A DNA stretch of 64,000 nucleotides from Peptoniphilus_A hominis. GTDB taxonomy: Bacteria; Bacillota; Clostridia; Tissierellales; Peptoniphilaceae. The notes under the pieces were generated by a model, which was not told where the DNA came from, did not search any database, and worked only from the letters and a program-made list of their open reading frames with translations. Positions 8,002-17,381 of the stretch are shown here, piece after piece (position 1 is the first letter of the stretch; every line of letters starts with the position of its first letter). Location of the stretch: assembly GCF_040096015.1 (NCBI RefSeq), contig NZ_JBBMFO010000006.1:1-64000 (forward strand). The letters are read 5' to 3'. The position numbers were made by a program, and so were the translations under genes.

Positions 8002-8339
8002 TGGCTTATGTAAATGTCCCAAAGGACTTAACAAAAGTAAAAACAAAGGTAGCTCTAAATCTAACAAAAAGACAATTAATTGGCTTTACAATTGCAGGTC
8101 TAATAGGCTTTCCAGTATATTTAATGGTAAAAAAAGTGCTGCCTAATGACCTATCTATGTTAATTATGATAGGTGTGTCTTTTCCTATAATATTTGCAAC
8201 TCTTTATGAAAAGGACGGGATCTATTTTGAAAAATATTTAAAGTATATTATAGATAAGAAAAGACAGACAAGTATAAGGATATACAAGACAGAATGTATT
8301 TATGATATAAAGAAACAAAGAAAGGAAAGGAGTAAATGA
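8001..8339 (+). CDS. PrgI-family (VirB3-like) transfer protein
   Basis: A 112-residue protein beginning MAYVNVPKDLTKVKTK, the PrgI-family signature, with two adjacent membrane segments (LIGFTIAGLIGFPVYLM and LSMLIMIGVSFPIIFATLY). PrgI/VirB3-like subunits sit in the membrane beside the VirB4 ATPase in Gram-positive type IV secretion. The start overlaps the preceding stop (ATGG/TAATGG arrangement) and the end overlaps the VirB4 start by four bases, indicating tight translational coupling with VirB4. Confidence 0.9.
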   Translation: MAYVNVPKDLTKVKTKVALNLTKRQLIGFTIAGLIGFPVYLMVKKVLPNDLSMLIMIGVSFPIIFATLYEKDGIYFEKYLKYIIDKKRQTSIRIYKTECIYDIKKQRKERSK

Positions 8340-10831
8340 ATCAAATACAGAAAAAACAACAGAAAAAATTAAATCAAGAAAAAAGAAATTTAAAAAAACA
8401 AAAAGAAGATTTAAAAAGCATTAGTATAAGTCAAAAAAAGATGAAAAAAGCAAATATTTCTAAAGAAAAAGGAAAGCCCAAAAAGAAGCTTTCCTTTTTT
8501 GGTGGGAAGAAGAAAAAGAGCGTTCAGGAAACAATCCCTTATTTAAGAATGATGAGAAATGGGATTTGCCAAGTTGAGAAGAATAAATTTAATAAAATGA
8601 TACGTTTTTTAGATATTAACTATCAGCTTTCCACAGAAGAAGATAAGGAAAGTATATTTAATGAATTTTCAAGTTTTTTAAACTATTTTGATCCAAGTGT
8701 TGATATAGAACTTTCATATATTAATCGCATAGGAAAAAATGAAGAAGTAGAAAAAAACATCAATGTTCCGGATAGAAACGATTCATATAATGAAATACGA
8801 AAAGAGTACAGGGAAATGCTAAAAAACCAGAGTCAAAAAGGAAATAATGGACTTACTAAATATATGTATATCACCTTTAGCTTACAAGCACAAGATTTAA
8901 AAGAGGCTACTACAAGACTTGAAAGAATGGAAATGGATATATTAAATAACTTTAAGCAGATGGGAGTAAAAGCTTATGTATTAAGTGGATATGAAAGGTT
9001 AAAGGTTATTCACGATATATTAAATCCGAATAAGAATTTTGTTTTTTCCTTTGAAGACCTAAAATATAGTGGACTATCTACTAAGGATTATATAGTACCA
9101 GCATCATTTAACTTTTCATCTCACAATCAATTTAAAATTGGAGAATACTTTGGAGAAGTAAACTTTCTGCAAATTCTAGCACCTGAATTATCAGATAGAT
9201 TATTATCAGAATTTTTAGGAGTTGAAGAAAATATGATTGTAACATTTCATATAAATTCAATTGATCAAACAGAAGCTATAAAGATGATTAAAAGAAAAAT
9301 AACGGACTTGGATAAAATGAAAATTGAAGAAAATAAGAAGGCTATAAGATCAGGATATGATATTGATATTCTTCCAAGTGATTTAATTACCTATGGTAAT
9401 GATGCTAAGAAACTATTGGTAGAACTTCAAAATCATAATGAGAGAATGTTTGTCATAACTATTTTGTTTACAAATATGGAAAAAAGTAGAAAGAAATTGA
9501 GTAATATAATCTTTCAACTAAATTCAATAGCAGGTAGGCATAATTGTGTATTGAAAAATCTTAACTATAGACAGGAACAAGGACTAATTTCATCCCTACC
9601 ACTTGGAAAAAATGAAATCGAAATAAAAAGAGGACTTACAACTAGCTCTACAGCAGTCTTTATTCCTTTTACAACAGAAGAGCTGTGCTTAGAAGGAGAG
9701 AGCTTATACTACGGATTAAATGCTTTAAGTCGTAACATTATTATGACAGATAGAAAGCTTTTAAAGAATCCAAACGGTTTAATACTTGGAACGCCTGGTA
9801 GTGGTAAATCTTTTTCGGCTAAAAGAGAAATTACCAATGCTTTTTTAATCACACAAGATGACATCATTATCTGTGATCCGGAAGGTGAGTATGGAAATTT
9901 AACTAAGGCACTAGGTGGAGAAGTTATAAAAATATCGCCAACAAGTAAGGATTATATAAACCCGTTGGATATAAATGTAGACTATGCCGATGAAGACAAT
10001 CCCTTATCTTTAAAGTCTGACTTTATTCTTTCACTGTTTGAACTTGTAGTAGGAAAGGAAGGATTAAGTGCAGAAGAAACTTCAGTAATTGATAGATGTC
10101 TTCCAATATTATATAAGGATTACTTCGACAATCCAATTTCTGAAAATATGCCAATTTTAGAAGATTTATATAATTTACTTTTAAAACAAGAAGAAAAGGT
10201 AGGGAAAAAATTAGCTGTAGAAATGGAAATTTATGTCAAAGGCAGCCTCAATGTATTTAACCATAGGACTAATGTAGATACAGGAAATAGAATTCTTTGT
10301 TATGACATTAAGGAATTAGGAAAGCAACTTAGAAAAATAGGTATGTTAATTGTTCAAGATCAAGTGTGGAATAGAGTAACTATTAATAGAAATAAGAAGG
10401 AAACCAGATATTACTGTGACGAATTCCATTTGCTTTTAAGAGAAGAACAAACAGCCTCATATTCCATAGAAATTTGGAAGAGATTTAGAAAATGGGGCGG
10501 AATTCCAACAGGATTAACACAAAATGTAAAGGACCTTTTAGCCAGTCCCGAAATAGAAAATATATTTGATAATACAGATTTTATCTTAATGCTTAATCAA
10601 GCATCTGGAGATAGGGAAATTTTAGCTAACAAGTTAAATATATCTCTTTATCAGTTATCCTACGTCACAAATTCCAATGAGGGAGAGGGATTACTATTCT
10701 ACGGAAACACAATAGTACCTTTTGTAGATAGATTTCCTAAAGATACAAAATTGTATAAGTTAATGACAACTAAACCAGAAGAATTAAAGGAAGGGATAGA
10801 AATTGATAGACAGAGAGAAGTTAAAAACTAA
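8336..10831 (+). CDS. VirB4-like conjugation ATPase (CD1110 family)
   Basis: Energises assembly of, and substrate passage through, the conjugation channel at the inner face of the membrane. The 831 residues carry Walker A GTPGSGKS near residue 485 and Walker B IIICDPEGEYG near 511; RYYCDEFHLLLREEQ and the downstream GLTQNVKDLL match the C-terminal half of VirB4/TraE ATPases. The first 65 residues are very lysine-rich. It is coupled to PrgI by a four-base overlap, and its 3' end overlaps the methyltransferase gene by 29 bases. The family is certain from the motifs and neighbours. Confidence 0.95.
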   Translation: MNQIQKKQQKKLNQEKRNLKKQKEDLKSISISQKKMKKANISKEKGKPKKKLSFFGGKKKKSVQETIPYLRMMRNGICQVEKNKFNKMIRFLDINYQLSTEEDKESIFNEFSSFLNYFDPSVDIELSYINRIGKNEEVEKNINVPDRNDSYNEIRKEYREMLKNQSQKGNNGLTKYMYITFSLQAQDLKEATTRLERMEMDILNNFKQMGVKAYVLSGYERLKVIHDILNPNKNFVFSFEDLKYSGLSTKDYIVPASFNFSSHNQFKIGEYFGEVNFLQILAPELSDRLLSEFLGVEENMIVTFHINSIDQTEAIKMIKRKITDLDKMKIEENKKAIRSGYDIDILPSDLITYGNDAKKLLVELQNHNERMFVITILFTNMEKSRKKLSNIIFQLNSIAGRHNCVLKNLNYRQEQGLISSLPLGKNEIEIKRGLTTSSTAVFIPFTTEELCLEGESLYYGLNALSRNIIMTDRKLLKNPNGLILGTPGSGKSFSAKREITNAFLITQDDIIICDPEGEYGNLTKALGGEVIKISPTSKDYINPLDINVDYADEDNPLSLKSDFILSLFELVVGKEGLSAEETSVIDRCLPILYKDYFDNPISENMPILEDLYNLLLKQEEKVGKKLAVEMEIYVKGSLNVFNHRTNVDTGNRILCYDIKELGKQLRKIGMLIVQDQVWNRVTINRNKKETRYYCDEFHLLLREEQTASYSIEIWKRFRKWGGIPTGLTQNVKDLLASPEIENIFDNTDFILMLNQASGDREILANKLNISLYQLSYVTNSNEGEGLLFYGNTIVPFVDRFPKDTKLYKLMTTKPEELKEGIEIDRQREVKN

Positions 10832-11768
10832 CTATATTATTAATTTAGATGCAATTTCTGCTCTAAAGGAATTTCCAGATAAAACATTTGATTGCTGTAT
10901 TACATCTCCTCCATATTATGGACTTAGAGATTATAAAGCAGAAGGACAAATTGGAAGAGAAGAAAGTCCGGAGGAATATTTAAATAAATTAATTGAAGTC
11001 TTTAGAGAAGTAAAAAGAGTATTAAAAAAAGAAGGAACACTTTGGGTAGTTATTGGAGATTCTTATGCAGGGACAAGAAGCAAAAAAGAATATAAAGATC
11101 CTAAAAATATAGAAGGAAGAAGTGGTCAAAAAGAGTCTATTACAGAAAAACTCAGTGGCTACAAGGCAAAAGACTTAATGGGGATACCTTGGCAACTAGC
11201 TTTAAAATTAAGAGAGGACGGTTGGTATTTACGAAGCGATATTATTTGGCATAAGGAAAATGCCATGCCTGAGTCTTGTAGAGATAGACCATCAAGGTCT
11301 TATGAACATATCTTCCTACTATCAAAAGCAAGAAAGTATTTCTATAACTTTGACGCTATGAAAGAACCAATAAAAGAAATAAGCAAGAAAAGATATATGA
11401 GGGCAAGGGGAAATAATAATAAGTATTTACAAGAAGGCACAGGAGCTAAAAGACAGAGCATAAATGAAGCAAGAGAGTATGGAGAATATATAGGAGATAA
11501 TGTCCCTAAGTTTAGAAACAATAGAGATATTTGGACTATTAACACCAGTGCGTTTAAAGGAAAACACTATGCGGTATTTCCACCAAAACTGGTAGAACTT
11601 TGTATAAAAGCAGGATGTCCTAAAAAAGGCTTAATTCTTGATCCTTTTATGGGTTCAGGAACTGTTGGAATGGTAGCTATTAGGATGGACAGAGAATATA
11701 TTGGAATTGACATAAACAAAGACTACTGTCAAATAGCTAAAGAAAGGATAGAGAAAAATATGAAATAG
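10803..11768 (+). CDS. Orphan DNA methyltransferase (N4/N6 amino type)
   Basis: A SAM-dependent DNA methyltransferase of the amino-methylating group. The catalytic motif TSPPYYGLRDY is near residues 33-43 and the SAM-binding motif DPFMGSGTVGM near 280-290, so motif IV precedes motif I as in the beta class. TSPPY is typical of N4-cytosine and some N6-adenine enzymes, and the target base cannot be told from sequence. No restriction endonuclease lies beside it. The gene is embedded in the transfer operon, overlapping virB4 by 29 bases, which suggests protection of the element DNA in hosts with restriction. The TTG start at 10803 follows AAGGAAGGG; it is the best visible start but is not certain. 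Confidence 0.88.
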   Translation: MIDREKLKTNYIINLDAISALKEFPDKTFDCCITSPPYYGLRDYKAEGQIGREESPEEYLNKLIEVFREVKRVLKKEGTLWVVIGDSYAGTRSKKEYKDPKNIEGRSGQKESITEKLSGYKAKDLMGIPWQLALKLREDGWYLRSDIIWHKENAMPESCRDRPSRSYEHIFLLSKARKYFYNFDAMKEPIKEISKKRYMRARGNNNKYLQEGTGAKRQSINEAREYGEYIGDNVPKFRNNRDIWTINTSAFKGKHYAVFPPKLVELCIKAGCPKKGLILDPFMGSGTVGMVAIRMDREYIGIDINKDYCQIAKERIEKNMK

Positions 11769-11777
11769 GAGGTATAT

Positions 11778-14741
11778 ATGAAAAAGAAAGGGAAAGTAAA
11801 CCCAAGAGATGTACCAAAGACCAAACTTATATCAGAAAAGAAAGAAGAAAGCAATGAAAAATTCAGTAGTACAGAGAGAACATCAGATTTTTCAAAAAAA
11901 GAAATTAATAAAGTAAAAAGCAGGAATAACATAGACAATAATGATGAAAACTCTAAGTATTATTCATCTCATTTGCAAGAAAATAGTCAGGATTTACTCA
12001 ACGAAAAAGATAAGTCAAATAGAGGAAGAAGACAAAGAAAAAACCATGAGGAAAAATTTTCAGAAACTTTCTATCATAATGAATATCAGCCAGAATATTC
12101 GCAACAGCAGCATAGAAAAATGGAAGAAAATGAGGAAAGTAGATATGGTGAATATCACGGGCAAGAAACAGAATATAGGCTAAGTAATTTTAAAGAAGAT
12201 TTTAATGATGGAGTAATTTCAAATAACTCTAATATAAAAAGTAGCATTTCTCCTCAAAAAAATTGCAAGGGGGATAGTAATTTAAAATGGAAGAAAAACG
12301 TTGAGAGTGAAACTTTTAATGATGTGCCAGAGAAAAAAATAAGGAGATTTAGAAAAGAAGATAAGAATTTTAATAGAGAGGTAAGTTCAACATATGATCC
12401 ATTATCACAGGACTCAGATAATGATGGTGTCATAGATCGCTATGACATGAACTTTAGTGATAGCAATGTATCCTATAGGGATACAAGAGATGACTATAAG
12501 TATTTACCATCTTCTGATGTGCAAAGAAAAAATTGGGATGGTTATTCTATTCTTGGTAAGAAAGGGAAAGAAAGCTTTCAAAAAAACACCTTAAAAAAAC
12601 TTTATCAATCTCAAAGTCAGTTTAAGGATAAAGGGGAAAAAGCAGAATTAAAATCTTTAAATGGGAAGTTTAGAAGAAAAGATCTATCATATAAGGCAAA
12701 TGAAGAAGATAAAAAAATAATTCAAGACCTGAATACTAATAAAAAACAAAATAGCAAATATTTCAAAGGCAAAGTTAGAAATTTAGAAGAAAAAAATATG
12801 CTAATGGGTAGGGTTTCTAGTGGGAAATTTAGACAGGATAGCCTATCTGAAGGATTTAAAAGTGAATCTGAAAAAAATAAAGATAAATATAATATAAATA
12901 AAAAGAATCAAGAAAAAATAGGCACGAAAAAAGAAATCTTCAAACAGGAAAAAAACGTAATAAAAAATGAGAATCTTGAAGTAGATGAACTTGATTTAAA
13001 TCATAGTGGAATTTCTAATAAAAACAAGGGAAAGAAAAGACAAATAAAAGACTCTTTTGATAATACTATAAAGAAAAGCAACTTTGATCCAAAGAAAGAA
13101 TACACCAGGACAAAAAAAGAAGTACAGGATTCTAAAAATGTATCTGAAGAAAATAAGGTAGATACAAAAAATAAAACTAAATTCCATTCTAAAAAAGATA
13201 ACAAAAGTGAAAAAGATAAGTTTTATAAAAAGGAAGAAAAAATATCAAAACTATATGAGAAAAAGAATAAAAAGGAAAAAGAGTTAATTAAGTATAAGAA
13301 AAAGTCAAAAAAATCGGGTTTAGAAAAACCTATTACTTTTGCGAGTGCTATGACGGCAAACTACCTATATAGTGGGAAAGATGATAATGCAGGCGTTAAC
13401 GCTGCTTATAAGCTTAGTAGAACTACCGAAGCTATTGGCAGAGAAATTAGCCATCTTAGAAGAAAAAAACCTTTAAAAACTCAAAGAAAAATAAAATCTT
13501 TAGAAGGAAAAATTTATAAGAAAGAAAGTAAACTCCTCTTTCAAAGAAATTTTGAAGAATTGAAGAAGACTAAAGCTTATCAAAACTCTAATAAATTGAA
13601 TCGATTTTTTATGAAAAAGAAGTTTCAGAGAGATTTTAGGAAGAAACACGGGGAAGGTTTAGTAAATAGAATAAAGAAATCTTTCGCTAATATTGGAAAG
13701 AAAACATTGGAAGTTTTAAAAAACAAAGGATATAAGCAAATTTTAATTGCCCTTTGTATTTTAGGACTTTTTTTTATGCTATTTCAAGGAATTAGCAATG
13801 TTGGCAGTCTTACTTCAGGATTAACAAGTAATGTTATAGCTACAAGCTATCTATCAAAAGAAGAAGTTTTAATGGATATTAATAATGAATTTACAAGTTA
13901 TGAATATGCATTACAAGATGAAATAGATAGTATTAAAGAAAATTATCCAAATTATGATGAATATCATATAAAAGGAGATTCTGTTGGTCATGATCTACAC
14001 GAGCTTTTTAGCTATTTAACAGCAAGATATGGAGAGATTAAGTCAGCTGAAGAGATACAAAAAGAATTAAAAAAACTATTTAATCAAATGTATGAGAAAA
14101 AATATACTTCAAAGTCTATTACAAAATATGACAGTGAAGGAAATCCATATACCTATAGAATTCTAACATTAACTATAAAAAAGAAAAGTATTGATGAAAT
14201 AGCAAGAGAAGAATTTGCAAACTATGAAACAAATATGGCTCATTATTTAGCATTACTTGATAGTCAGGGAAATATGAGTGGATATTTTGGATCAAGCTAT
14301 GGGAACTTGGGAGAGATTATAGACAATCCAAACTTTGGAAATCCCGGTCTTGCTTTTGATTCTGAAACTGCCAAAGCCTTATTTAATGAAGCAGAAAAAC
14401 ATATAGGCAAAAGATATGTGTTTGGAGCAAGTGGACCATCTAACTTTGACTGTTCAGGTTTTGTATGTTGGTCATTTACAAAGTCTGGTGTAAAGAGAAT
14501 GCCAAGAACTACAGCTTGGCTTATTTATAAAAACTATTGTAATCCAATATCTCCAAGCGAGGCAAAACCTGGGGATATTATTTTCTTTAAAGGCACATAT
14601 AATTCCGGTACGCCAATTTCTCACGTAGGGATATATGCCGGAAATGGAATGATGCTCCATGCAGGAGATCCTATCCAATATACCAGTATAAACTCAAAAT
14701 ATTGGAAAAATCACTTTTATTCCTTTGGTAGACCAAAATAA
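11778..14741 (+). CDS. Conjugation cell-wall hydrolase, NlpC/P60 (CD1108 family)
   Basis: Opens peptidoglycan for the conjugation channel. A long, highly charged N-terminal region of about 640 residues, probably cytoplasmic, is followed by one membrane segment near residues 650-672 (ILIALCILGLFFMLF). An extracellular part then ends in an NlpC/P60 domain at about 864-985 with catalytic Cys892 in NFDCSGF, His949 in SHVGIY and His961. The family is usually much shorter at the N-terminus, so the charged region is notable. Within it, near residues 206-230, a calcium-loop-like motif (DPLSQDSDNDGVIDR) matches one in the giant helicase protein. The ribosome binding site AGGAGG precedes ATG 11778. Confidence 0.92.
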   Translation: MKKKGKVNPRDVPKTKLISEKKEESNEKFSSTERTSDFSKKEINKVKSRNNIDNNDENSKYYSSHLQENSQDLLNEKDKSNRGRRQRKNHEEKFSETFYHNEYQPEYSQQQHRKMEENEESRYGEYHGQETEYRLSNFKEDFNDGVISNNSNIKSSISPQKNCKGDSNLKWKKNVESETFNDVPEKKIRRFRKEDKNFNREVSSTYDPLSQDSDNDGVIDRYDMNFSDSNVSYRDTRDDYKYLPSSDVQRKNWDGYSILGKKGKESFQKNTLKKLYQSQSQFKDKGEKAELKSLNGKFRRKDLSYKANEEDKKIIQDLNTNKKQNSKYFKGKVRNLEEKNMLMGRVSSGKFRQDSLSEGFKSESEKNKDKYNINKKNQEKIGTKKEIFKQEKNVIKNENLEVDELDLNHSGISNKNKGKKRQIKDSFDNTIKKSNFDPKKEYTRTKKEVQDSKNVSEENKVDTKNKTKFHSKKDNKSEKDKFYKKEEKISKLYEKKNKKEKELIKYKKKSKKSGLEKPITFASAMTANYLYSGKDDNAGVNAAYKLSRTTEAIGREISHLRRKKPLKTQRKIKSLEGKIYKKESKLLFQRNFEELKKTKAYQNSNKLNRFFMKKKFQRDFRKKHGEGLVNRIKKSFANIGKKTLEVLKNKGYKQILIALCILGLFFMLFQGISNVGSLTSGLTSNVIATSYLSKEEVLMDINNEFTSYEYALQDEIDSIKENYPNYDEYHIKGDSVGHDLHELFSYLTARYGEIKSAEEIQKELKKLFNQMYEKKYTSKSITKYDSEGNPYTYRILTLTIKKKSIDEIAREEFANYETNMAHYLALLDSQGNMSGYFGSSYGNLGEIIDNPNFGNPGLAFDSETAKALFNEAEKHIGKRYVFGASGPSNFDCSGFVCWSFTKSGVKRMPRTTAWLIYKNYCNPISPSEAKPGDIIFFKGTYNSGTPISHVGIYAGNGMMLHAGDPIQYTSINSKYWKNHFYSFGRPK

Positions 14742-14758
14742 GGGGGGAGTAAAAATCT

Positions 14759-15016
14759 ATGAATAAAAAATTAATCAGAAACATAGAAAAACAGAAGAAT
14801 TTAAGAAAGAAAAAAGAAGAAATTGAAATAGAACTTCAGTTATTAGTAGAGGAACAAGAAGAAATAGAAAATTTAGAGGTCATCAAGGAATTTCGAAGTC
14901 AAAAAATATCTCTTGATGAATTTTTATTTATTGTTAGAAAAAATAAGGAAGAAGAAAATAGAGAAAGACAAGAACTTAAAAGAAAAGATACAAATGAAAG
15001 TGAGGAAAATTTATGA
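14759..15016 (+). CDS. DUF4315-family small coiled-coil protein
   Basis: An 85-residue, highly charged helical protein. The first 50 residues form a coiled coil, and FRSQKISLDEFLFIVR matches the C-terminal motif of DUF4315 proteins, which lie directly after the NlpC/P60 gene in Tn1549-type ICEs. GGGGGGAG precedes the ATG, and the end overlaps the next gene by four bases. The function is not known; the fixed position between the wall hydrolase and surface proteins suggests a structural or assembly role in the mating apparatus. Confidence 0.8.
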   Translation: MNKKLIRNIEKQKNLRKKKEEIEIELQLLVEEQEEIENLEVIKEFRSQKISLDEFLFIVRKNKEEENRERQELKRKDTNESEENL

Positions 15017-17367
15017 AAAAAATAACAAGTGGAATTTTAGCTGTGATAATGCTACTTGTAAGTCTAGTGAATATAGTGGCTGTAAGTCCTGTATATGCAA
15101 GTACAGATTATAAGGTAGAGTGGACGGAAGATGATTTTATGTATTCCTCTGAGGGAAATATAATTGCCTTTAGTGATAAGGGCTTAGAAAAGAAAGAAAA
15201 GACAAATATTCTAGTATTTCCTGAAGGAACGAAATCTATAAATGGAAATTATTCTTTAAGTCATTCAAATGATGAACTTAGATATAAAAGAGAATTTGGA
15301 CGTGGCAAACATTGGGATAAAGTAATTATTCCTGATTCTGTTAAGCATTTAGGTTATGCTGCCTTTTACGAAGCAAGTATAGATGAAGTAAAACTGTCAA
15401 ATAGTCTAACTTATCTTGGTGGTTTAGCATTTTTCAATTGTGGACTTAGAGAAGTAACTTTACCTGATACTTTGGTAAATATTGAACATAATGCTTTTGA
15501 AAGAAATAACCTTCAAGAATTAACTATACCTAAGTCTGTGAAGACAATTGAACAGTATGCTTTTTCAAGAAATAAATTGCACACTATAAAAGTTTTAGGC
15601 AATCCAAATATTAACAGTAAGGGAGTATTCCATAATCAAGAAGTTGAGTATAGACCAAAACAAAATCCATTTTACGAAAATCATTTTGGTTTCAACGGAA
15701 ATCAAGGATTCAAATTTATTCCTAATGGATTGAGGTATGAAAATGGAGAGTTTGTCTTTGATAAGAATGTAGATAGTGTAGAAGTTGAATTTGATTATAA
15801 CAATGATATGTATCAAGGAAAGATGACTATATACAATCCAAATAAATATTCCATTGATACTCAAACAGATTTAACAGGACAAGATATTGATGAAAAGGAC
15901 AATAAGATTGATGATTTAACTAAAAACATTAAGGATTTAGAAAATCAGATCAAAGATTTAAATGATAAAAAACAAGAAGACCAATCAAAGATAGATGAGT
16001 TAAAGGAAAAGTTAGAATCTTGCAAAGATAATGGAGAGAAACTAAAACAAGAAAAAGCTAAGCTAGAAGAAGAGATTAGAAATAAAGATAATAAGATTGC
16101 TCAATTGAATAAAGAAATTGAGGAACTTAAAAATTCTAATAATGATGAACTAATAGCAGAAATTACTCAGCTTAAAGATGAATTAAAAAGATTACAAGAT
16201 GAAAATGCAAAACTAAAAGAAGATTATTCATCTACAAAATGGGAGTTAGAGGCTGAGAAAGAAAAGACCGATAAAAACGAAAATAAAATCAAAGAAATGC
16301 AAGAAAAGCTCGAGTCTTTAGAAGGAGAACTTGCAAAGAAGACTAAAGAAATTGAGGATAAAGATAATAAAATTAAGGGTTTGGAAAAAGCTCTTGATGA
16401 AAAAGATACTAAGATAAAAAACTTAGAGTCTAAAAGGAAAGAGACAGAAAATTCTAAGTCAGAATGCTGTAAGAAAATTGAACAGCTTCAAAAGTCTATT
16501 GATAGTTTAAAAGAAACTTCTGAAAATACAAAAAAAGAATTAGAAGAGAAGATTAAAGAACTAGAAGAAAAACAAAAAGCTTCTGAAGAAGAAATTAAAA
16601 AGCTAAAAGAAGATTTAGATAAGAAAATTGAAGAAGCAAAGAAGTTAATCGAGGAAGCAAATAAAAAATCGAAAGAAGAACTTGAGAAACAAGCTAAAGA
16701 TGAAAAAGACAAAAATCTAAACCAAGACTTATCTAAGAAATTAGATGAACTTCTAAAACTCCAAAAAGAAAATAAAGAGAAGAAAGAAGATAAGAAATCT
16801 CAAGATAAGAAGTGGGACGAAACTTTGAAAGCTGATGACAAGAATATCCTAAATCAATTTGATCTTAACAAGATGAAAAAGCAAGAGGAACAACAAGGCA
16901 AAAAACAAGTTAAAGATGAAAAAGAATTTGCAGTTTTCCAAGTAGACAAAAACTTTTATAACATTATCAACAAAGATGGTAAGACAACAGTATATATGGA
17001 TGTAAAGACTTATGTAGATCAAGGAAGAACTATGATTCCAGTAAGATATATTGCTTATACTCTAGGTTTTAATGTTGAGTATGACAACTCTACTCGTGAA
17101 GCTATTTTCTCAAATAAAGAGAATAATATCTTAGCAAAAAAGACATTAAGACTAAATATTGATACTGGTGTCATGAAAGATTCAGATGGAAAGGTCTACA
17201 ATTCAGATGTTAAGCCAGTTATTATAAATGGAAGAATTCATGCTTCAATTTCAAATATTGCTAAAGCTTTTGGAGCAAGTCATGGAGATATTAAAGATGG
17301 CAAAAATCAAACAATAGAATGGGACAATACTAGAAAAGCAGTCTATGTATTTAAAAATGTAAAATAA
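15013..17367 (+). CDS. Secreted surface protein: BspA-type LRR, long coiled coil, copper-amine-oxidase-like domain
   Basis: A signal peptide (residues 1-30, cleaved near VYAS) leads to about 190 residues with BspA-type leucine-rich repeats (VIIPDSVKHLGYAAF, VTLPDTLVNIEHNAF, LTIPKSVKTIEQYAF). A glutamate/lysine-rich coiled coil of about 330 residues follows, then a C-terminal copper amine oxidase N-terminal-like domain (TMIPVRYIAYTLGFNVEYD). No LPXTG or C-terminal anchor is present; the last domain may bind the cell wall. The coiled coil could span the wall and present the LRR domain. It lies in the transfer operon, overlapping DUF4315 by four bases, so an adhesin or mating-pair role is likely by context. 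The domains are recognised; the role is inferred. Confidence 0.85.
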   Translation: MKKITSGILAVIMLLVSLVNIVAVSPVYASTDYKVEWTEDDFMYSSEGNIIAFSDKGLEKKEKTNILVFPEGTKSINGNYSLSHSNDELRYKREFGRGKHWDKVIIPDSVKHLGYAAFYEASIDEVKLSNSLTYLGGLAFFNCGLREVTLPDTLVNIEHNAFERNNLQELTIPKSVKTIEQYAFSRNKLHTIKVLGNPNINSKGVFHNQEVEYRPKQNPFYENHFGFNGNQGFKFIPNGLRYENGEFVFDKNVDSVEVEFDYNNDMYQGKMTIYNPNKYSIDTQTDLTGQDIDEKDNKIDDLTKNIKDLENQIKDLNDKKQEDQSKIDELKEKLESCKDNGEKLKQEKAKLEEEIRNKDNKIAQLNKEIEELKNSNNDELIAEITQLKDELKRLQDENAKLKEDYSSTKWELEAEKEKTDKNENKIKEMQEKLESLEGELAKKTKEIEDKDNKIKGLEKALDEKDTKIKNLESKRKETENSKSECCKKIEQLQKSIDSLKETSENTKKELEEKIKELEEKQKASEEEIKKLKEDLDKKIEEAKKLIEEANKKSKEELEKQAKDEKDKNLNQDLSKKLDELLKLQKENKEKKEDKKSQDKKWDETLKADDKNILNQFDLNKMKKQEEQQGKKQVKDEKEFAVFQVDKNFYNIINKDGKTTVYMDVKTYVDQGRTMIPVRYIAYTLGFNVEYDNSTREAIFSNKENNILAKKTLRLNIDTGVMKDSDGKVYNSDVKPVIINGRIHASISNIAKAFGASHGDIKDGKNQTIEWDNTRKAVYVFKNVK

Positions 17368-17381
17368 GAAAGGATAGAAAA

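Noticed and set aside
11941..12183. 80-codon plus-strand frame inside the NlpC/P60 gene
   Set aside because: Unlike the TnpV frame it has no ribosome binding site and matches no family; it is a frame-shifted shadow of the charged N-terminal region.
14913..15113. Frame overlapping the DUF4315 and surface-protein genes
   Set aside because: It would overlap two well-supported genes and the signal peptide region, with no family match.
15595..15864. Minus-strand frames inside the surface-protein and other large genes
   Set aside because: Long antisense frames here are hydrophobic, lack ribosome binding sites and mirror AT-rich, lysine/glutamate-rich plus-strand genes; they are shadows.
16020..16700. 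Tandem repeat or CRISPR-like array in the coiled-coil gene
   Set aside because: The repetitive appearance comes from lysine/glutamate codons in a heptad coiled coil; there are no uniform repeats with unique spacers. No CRISPR array was seen anywhere.
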